Shown here: one piece after another, positions 60,364 to 64,000 of the stretch | How the letters are laid out: every line of letters starts with the position of its first letter | Position numbering within the stretch: the stretch's first letter is position 1 | Assembly: GCF_018618415.1 (NCBI RefSeq) | Contig: NZ_JACSMA010000001.1 | Location: 744,001 to 808,000 of the forward strand | From: Exiguobacterium sp. s146 | Lineage (GTDB): Bacteria; Bacillota; Bacilli; Exiguobacteriales; Exiguobacteriaceae | Reading direction: 5' to 3' | Length of the DNA: 64,000 nucleotides | The notes under the pieces: model-generated | Told to the model about the DNA's origin: nothing | What the model saw: only the letters and a program-made list of their open reading frames with translations | Database searches by the model: none | Position numbers and translations under genes: made by a program

Positions 60364-61671
60364 ATGAACCGTTATCACTTCGTCGGAATTAAAGGAACGG
60401 GCATGAGTCCTTTAGCTCAAATTTTAAATGACATGAACAATGAGGTCCGAGGTTCGGACGTTGACAAAGCATTTTTTACTGAAGAAGCATTGAACCGAAA
60501 AGGAATTGAAATCCTTCCGTTTGACCCAGAAAATATCACTGAAGGGCAAATCGTCGTCCAAGGTAACGCCTTCACAGACGATCACCCTGAAGTGGTGCGG
60601 GCACGCGAACTCGGATTGACGATATACAAGTACTATGAGTTTCTAGGCGAATTGGCCGACCACTATACGAGTGTCGCCATTACTGGATCGCATGGGAAAA
60701 CTTCGACGACAGGTCTGTTGGCCCACGTCATGCGTGGCATCGAGCCGACATCGTTCTTGATTGGCGATGGTACGGGAGAAGGTGTCGAGGATTCGAAGAA
60801 CTTCGTATTCGAGGCTTGTGAGTATAAGCGCCACTTCTTATACTATCGTCCGGACTACGCCATCATGACGAATATCGACTTCGATCATTCTGATTACTTC
60901 TCAGGGCTCGACGACGTCATCGACGCCTTCCAAGAGATGGCCAAGCAAGTGAAAAAAGGCATCATCGCTTGCGGTGATGACGAAAATCTTCAACACATTC
61001 AAGCGAACGTGCCAATCGTCTATTACGGCTTTGGCGCCCATAACGACTTCCGCGCCGAGAACGTGAACTCGACGGAGAACGGGACGACGTTTGATGTGTA
61101 TTTGCGTGACGACTTCTATGGGACGTTCCGGATTCCAGGATACGGCAACCATAGCGTCTTGAACGCACTTGCCGTCATCGCGACATGTGACTATGAGAAC
61201 TTACCGAAAGAGTTGGTCAAAGACCGCCTCGAGACGTTTAACGGCGTGAAACGTCGTTTCAGCGAATCGACGCTCGGAAGCCAAGTGTTAGTGGATGATT
61301 ATGCCCACCATCCACGGGAAATCAGTGCGACAGTGGAAGCGGCGCGTAAAAAATATGTCGGCCGTGAAGTCGTCGCCATCTTCCAACCGCACACGTACAC
61401 GCGTCTTAAATCATTCATGGATGATTTCGCTGCGGCATTAGCCGAAGCGGATGCCGTTTACTTGTGTGACATCTTCGGTTCGGCTCGCGAGCAAGAAGGT
61501 ACGGTCACGATCGAAGACCTGCAATCGCGCATCGAAGGTGCGAACGTGTTGAAGCGCGGCGGGACGCAAGTGCTTCAAGCACATGACAATGCCGTGCTCC
61601 TATTCATGGGCGCTGGGGACATCCAGACTTATCAACGCGAATATGAAAAACACGTCCAATTGGAAGCGTGA
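60364..61671 (+). CDS. murC: UDP-N-acetylmuramate-L-alanine ligase
   Basis: 435-residue Mur ligase adding L-Ala to UDP-MurNAc in peptidoglycan synthesis. Rossmann loop [16 protein letters not shown]-loop [23 protein letters not shown] and the C-terminal [10 protein letters not shown] blocks are intact. Start ATG 60364 follows GGGGGG at 10 nt. Confidence 0.97.
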   Translation: MNRYHFVGIKGTGMSPLAQILNDMNNEVRGSDVDKAFFTEEALNRKGIEILPFDPENITEGQIVVQGNAFTDDHPEVVRARELGLTIYKYYEFLGELADHYTSVAITGSHGKTSTTGLLAHVMRGIEPTSFLIGDGTGEGVEDSKNFVFEACEYKRHFLYYRPDYAIMTNIDFDHSDYFSGLDDVIDAFQEMAKQVKKGIIACGDDENLQHIQANVPIVYYGFGAHNDFRAENVNSTENGTTFDVYLRDDFYGTFRIPGYGNHSVLNALAVIATCDYENLPKELVKDRLETFNGVKRRFSESTLGSQVLVDDYAHHPREISATVEAARKKYVGREVVAIFQPHTYTRLKSFMDDFAAALAEADAVYLCDIFGSAREQEGTVTIEDLQSRIEGANVLKRGGTQVLQAHDNAVLLFMGAGDIQTYQREYEKHVQLEA

Positions 61672-61679
61672 ATCGAGAG

Positions 61680-61708
61680 CGAACGGCTGATGCCGTTCGT
61701 TTTTTTGT
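61680..61708 (+). terminator. Terminator after murC
   Basis: CGAACGGC/GCCGTTCG stem with TGAT loop and seven Ts. Confidence 0.92.
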
Positions 61709-61734
61709 GTTTAACATCGCGCTAAGACGGTAAT
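61709..61734 (+). promoter_or_regulatory. Sigma-B-like promoter of dps
   Basis: GTTTAA (61709-61714), 14-bp spacer, GGTAAT (61729-61734), close to the Bacillus sigma-B consensus GTTTAA-N12-14-GGGTAT. A sigma-A reading (TTTAAC, 18 bp, TAATAC) is also possible. Confidence 0.5.
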
Positions 61735-61772
61735 AATACTAGCGACTGAATTTGGAAAAGGAGATGTTAAGG

Positions 61773-62225
61773 ATGGCAAGCCAAGGCGCATTGAACACAT
61801 TGAACAAAGAGGTGGCCAACTATGGCCTTTTATTCGTCAAGTTGCACAACTACCATTGGTATATTAGCGGCCCTCACTTCTTCACGTATCATGAAAAATT
61901 AGAGGAGCTGTATAACCTCGTCGCTGAACTGTACGATGACGTGGCGGAACGCCTATTGATGAACGATGGCGAACCTTATGCGACGATGAAGGAGTACCTC
62001 GAACACTCGACGCTGCAAGAAGGAGACCGCCACGCGGAAACCGATCAGATGATTAAAGATGTCATCAGCGATTTCAAACAGATTCGCCAAGAGATGCAAG
62101 ATGCGATGGAGAATTTTGAAGATGGGGACGAAGCCATCGAAGACACGTTCGTGTCCCATATCGAGCGACTCGAGAAAGAGATTTGGATGATGTCGGCAGC
62201 GCTCGGTAAAAAGACGAAGCTGTGA
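61773..62225 (+). CDS. dps: Dps family ferritin-like DNA/iron protection protein
   Basis: 150-residue four-helix bundle that forms a 12-mer and oxidises and stores iron, guarding DNA. The inter-subunit ferroxidase ligands are visible: His28 (NYHWYI), His40 (FFTYHEK), Asp55 and Glu59 (LYDDVAER). Start ATG 61773 is 9 nt after AAGGAG; upstream in-frame starts overlap that site. The promoter looks stress-type. Confidence 0.94.
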   Translation: MASQGALNTLNKEVANYGLLFVKLHNYHWYISGPHFFTYHEKLEELYNLVAELYDDVAERLLMNDGEPYATMKEYLEHSTLQEGDRHAETDQMIKDVISDFKQIRQEMQDAMENFEDGDEAIEDTFVSHIERLEKEIWMMSAALGKKTKL

Positions 62226-62227
62226 CG

Positions 62228-62265
62228 AAAAAACAAGCGTGCCGATGACGGCACGCTTGTTTTTT
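62228..62265. terminator. Bidirectional terminator between dps and ampS
   Basis: AAACAAGCGTGCC/GGCACGCTTGTTT stem with A and T flanks on both sides. Confidence 0.9.
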
Positions 62266-62266
62266 G

Positions 62267-63379
62267 TTATTTCAAGTTCTCTGGGTTGAGTGGCAAGAGC
62301 GCGTCGATGACGAAACGCCCATCCTTACGAATCAAGACGTCATCAAACCAAATCTCACCGCCGCCGTAATCGGGGCGTTGGATGTTAACGAGGTCCCAGT
62401 GGATCGATGAATCGTTGCCGTTATAGGCGTCGTCATACGCCTGACCCGGTGTGAAGTGGAAGCTGCCGTCGATTTTCTCATCGAACAAGATGTCTTTCAT
62501 CGGGTGCTGGATGTACGGGTTGACGCCGATGGCGAACTCGCCGACGAAACGGGCTCCTTCATCCGTATTGAACACTTCATTGATTCGGTCTGTGTCGTTC
62601 GCTGTCGCGTCGACAATCTTTCCATCTTTGAACGTCAACGACACGTTCTCGAACGTGAAGCCGTGATACGGTGACGGCGTGTTGTAGGTGATCACACCGT
62701 TGATTGAATCTTTGACCGGCGCTGTGAACACTTCACCGTCCGGGATGTTCATTTGGCCAGAACACTTGATGGCCGGGATGTCTTTGATCGAGAACGTGAG
62801 GTCCGTCCCTGGTCCTTTGAGCGTGACGCGGTCGGTCTCGTTCATGAGGCTGACGAGCGCATCCATGGCCCGGTCCATCTTCCCGTAATCGAGCGTGCAG
62901 ACGTTAAAGTAGAAGTCTTCGAACGCCTCGGTCGATTTACCGGCAAGTTGTGCCATCGACGGCGATGGATAACGGAGCACGACCCATCTCGTTCCTTTGA
63001 CGCGGTCCTCGGTATGCATTTTACCGATGGTGGCCCCGACGAGTTTTTGTTGCTCGGCCGGCACGTCTGACAGTTCGTTGATGTTGTCACCGGCACGAAG
63101 CCCGATGTAAGCGTCCATCGCTTGCATCTGTTTGCGTTCGATATCGGCCATCAGTTCGAGCTGTTCCCGGCTCGCTCCCATGTAGAGCTTGCGCAAGATG
63201 CGACTCTCTTTCAATAAGACGAACGGATGCCCCCCGGCCTCATACGCCTTTTCGACGAGCGCTTCGACGAGTGATTCCTCGACGCCGAAATTTTCAATCA
63301 ATACGCGTTCCCCCGGTTTCAATTTGACTGAATAGTTGATTAATCCATCAGCGAGTTGCGTGATTCTTGGATCTCTCAT
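62267..63379 (-). CDS. ampS: M29 family aminopeptidase (AmpS/thermophilic type)
   Basis: 370-residue two-metal aminopeptidase. Family blocks: KGPGTDLTFSIKD, NIPDGEVFTAPVKDSINGVI (Glu ligand), FVGEFAIGVNP (Glu), HPMKDILFDEKIDGSFHFTPG (His/Asp/His) and DSSIHWDLV. Releases N-terminal residues from peptides in the cytosol. Start ATG follows AAGGGG. It converges on dps. Confidence 0.93.
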   Translation of the reverse strand: MRDPRITQLADGLINYSVKLKPGERVLIENFGVEESLVEALVEKAYEAGGHPFVLLKESRILRKLYMGASREQLELMADIERKQMQAMDAYIGLRAGDNINELSDVPAEQQKLVGATIGKMHTEDRVKGTRWVVLRYPSPSMAQLAGKSTEAFEDFYFNVCTLDYGKMDRAMDALVSLMNETDRVTLKGPGTDLTFSIKDIPAIKCSGQMNIPDGEVFTAPVKDSINGVITYNTPSPYHGFTFENVSLTFKDGKIVDATANDTDRINEVFNTDEGARFVGEFAIGVNPYIQHPMKDILFDEKIDGSFHFTPGQAYDDAYNGNDSSIHWDLVNIQRPDYGGGEIWFDDVLIRKDGRFVIDALLPLNPENLK

Positions 63380-63552
63380 ACGAACACCCCTTTTTACTTT
63401 TTTAAATTTATTTCTATTTTAGTGTAATCGAAAACATAAAAACGGGTAAAGGAATAATCAGACCGGATGGCGAAAATGGTTGTGACAAATCTTTTGAGTC
63501 ATAATGGTGCTATAATGAAACCACCACAATACCGAATAGGAGGAATGAATGC

Positions 63553-64000
63553 ATGGAAATCACATTAGGAGGCATTGCAGGGCTCGTCGCAGCACTTGCA
63601 TTTGTCGTACTCGTATTTTTCTTGGCACGTGTCTTGTCGAACGTCAATCGGACACTCGGCAGCGTCGCCAATACGACTGAAAACTTAGAACGTCAATTAG
63701 ACGGAATCACAATGGAAGTGACGGCGCTCTTACATAAGACGAACCGTCTCGTAGATAACGTCGAAGAGAAAACAGAATTGCTCGCACCGGTGGCACACGC
63801 CCTTGATGAGCTCGGCACGTCACTGAACGAAGTGACAGAGTCGGTACGAACGGTTTCTTCTTCTGTTCACGTGGCGGCAGACGAGAATAAAGAGCAGATC
63901 GCCCAAGCGGTGCGTTGGGGCTCGGTCGCTGTAGAATTATTTAAGAAAAACAAAACCGAAACCTCTTCAGACGAACGACCATCACGTCGTCGCGGCCGTC
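63553..64000 (+). CDS. ytxG: DUF948 general stress protein YtxG, 3' end missing
   Basis: The first 149 residues are in the window. One N-terminal membrane helix (about 7-27, IAGLVAALAFVVLVFFLA) is followed by a long helical tail with heptad-like spacing (NRTLGSVANTTENLERQLDG, TNRLVDNVEEKTELLAPV), the DUF948 layout. A basic end (SRRRGR) reaches the window edge still open. In Bacillus ytxG leads the ytxGHJ stress operon. Start ATG follows TAGGAGGAATG; a TATAAT lies about 25 nt further upstream. Confidence 0.85.
   Translation, partial: MEITLGGIAGLVAALAFVVLVFFLARVLSNVNRTLGSVANTTENLERQLDGITMEVTALLHKTNRLVDNVEEKTELLAPVAHALDELGTSLNEVTESVRTVSSSVHVAADENKEQIAQAVRWGSVAVELFKKNKTETSSDERPSRRRGR

Noticed and set aside
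1-64000. tRNA, rRNA, CRISPR, insertion sequence or prophage
   Set aside because: No cloverleaf, rRNA core, regularly spaced repeats, transposase or phage motifs were recognised on reading through; a tRNA scan and IS search would settle it.

Overview
The window reads as chromosome of a Bacillales-type Firmicute, most likely Exiguobacterium (inference). The support is gene content and order close to the Bacillus subtilis yug and ytk-to-ytx regions, Gram-positive regulatory RNAs (SAM-I riboswitch, T-box), strong AGGAGG-type ribosome binding sites and tight hairpin terminators. G/C-rich wobble positions in most genes create many long antisense shadow ORFs. No tRNA, rRNA, CRISPR, prophage or insertion sequence was recognised.

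Layout. 1-5.1 kb: two tandem glucose-family PTS permeases (one EIICB cut by the window start, one EIICBA) facing a lone ptsI. 5.4-11.8 kb: leucyl aminopeptidase, a 52-residue membrane ORF, a DUF429 protein, a YtvI-like permease, a MazG-like protein and a six-SH3 cell-wall amidase. 11.8-15.8 kb: class I ribonucleotide reductase operon (alpha, flavodoxin, beta) behind a promoter with two NrdR-type boxes 41 bp apart. 16.1-24.8 kb: a yug-like segment (DUF1871, Nfu-N, glycosyltransferase, Lrp regulator, aminotransferase, orphan lysine/ornithine N-hydroxylase, S1 protein, Gfo/Idh/MocA oxidoreductase, Fe-alcohol dehydrogenase, pgi). 24.9-30 kb: ytkD, an alpha/beta hydrolase, pckA and metK. The pckA-metK divergent region holds a cre-like site, a TTGTGAA-type palindrome and the SAM riboswitch.

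30-38.7 kb: acetyltransferase, hydrolase, ytqAB, yttB, T-box-controlled leuS, an anchored protein of unknown function and a PRA-PH/MazG-like protein. 38.8-39.15 kb is a gene-free, dyad-rich intergenic repeat. 39.2-52.2 kb: ytfP, a MurJ-like flippase, an RsuA-type pseudouridine synthase, ytzE, pepV, an MFS permease, thpR, ytlQ-like, amyX, ytmP, a 36-residue membrane protein and trmB. 52.2-54.1 kb: PTS-dependent dihydroxyacetone kinase dhaKLM. 54.2-64 kb: PepSY-like protein, ytoP, orphan PTS EIIC, ytpPQR, a protein resembling the SftA N-terminal region without its motor, murC, dps, ampS and the start of ytxG.

Working together: sugar uptake (PTS, ptsI, dhaKLM, pgi) and gluconeogenesis (pckA) sit among housekeeping genes for nucleotide supply and clean-up (RNR, YtkD, two MazG-fold proteins), envelope building (murC, flippase, amidase) and peptide turnover (pepA, pepV, ytoP, ampS). 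The least ordinary items are the motor-less SftA-like gene, the RNR operon with an internal flavodoxin and a degenerate ATP-cone, a third NrdR-type box before the DUF1871 gene, the orphan N-hydroxylase, two small membrane ORFs and the intergenic repeat.
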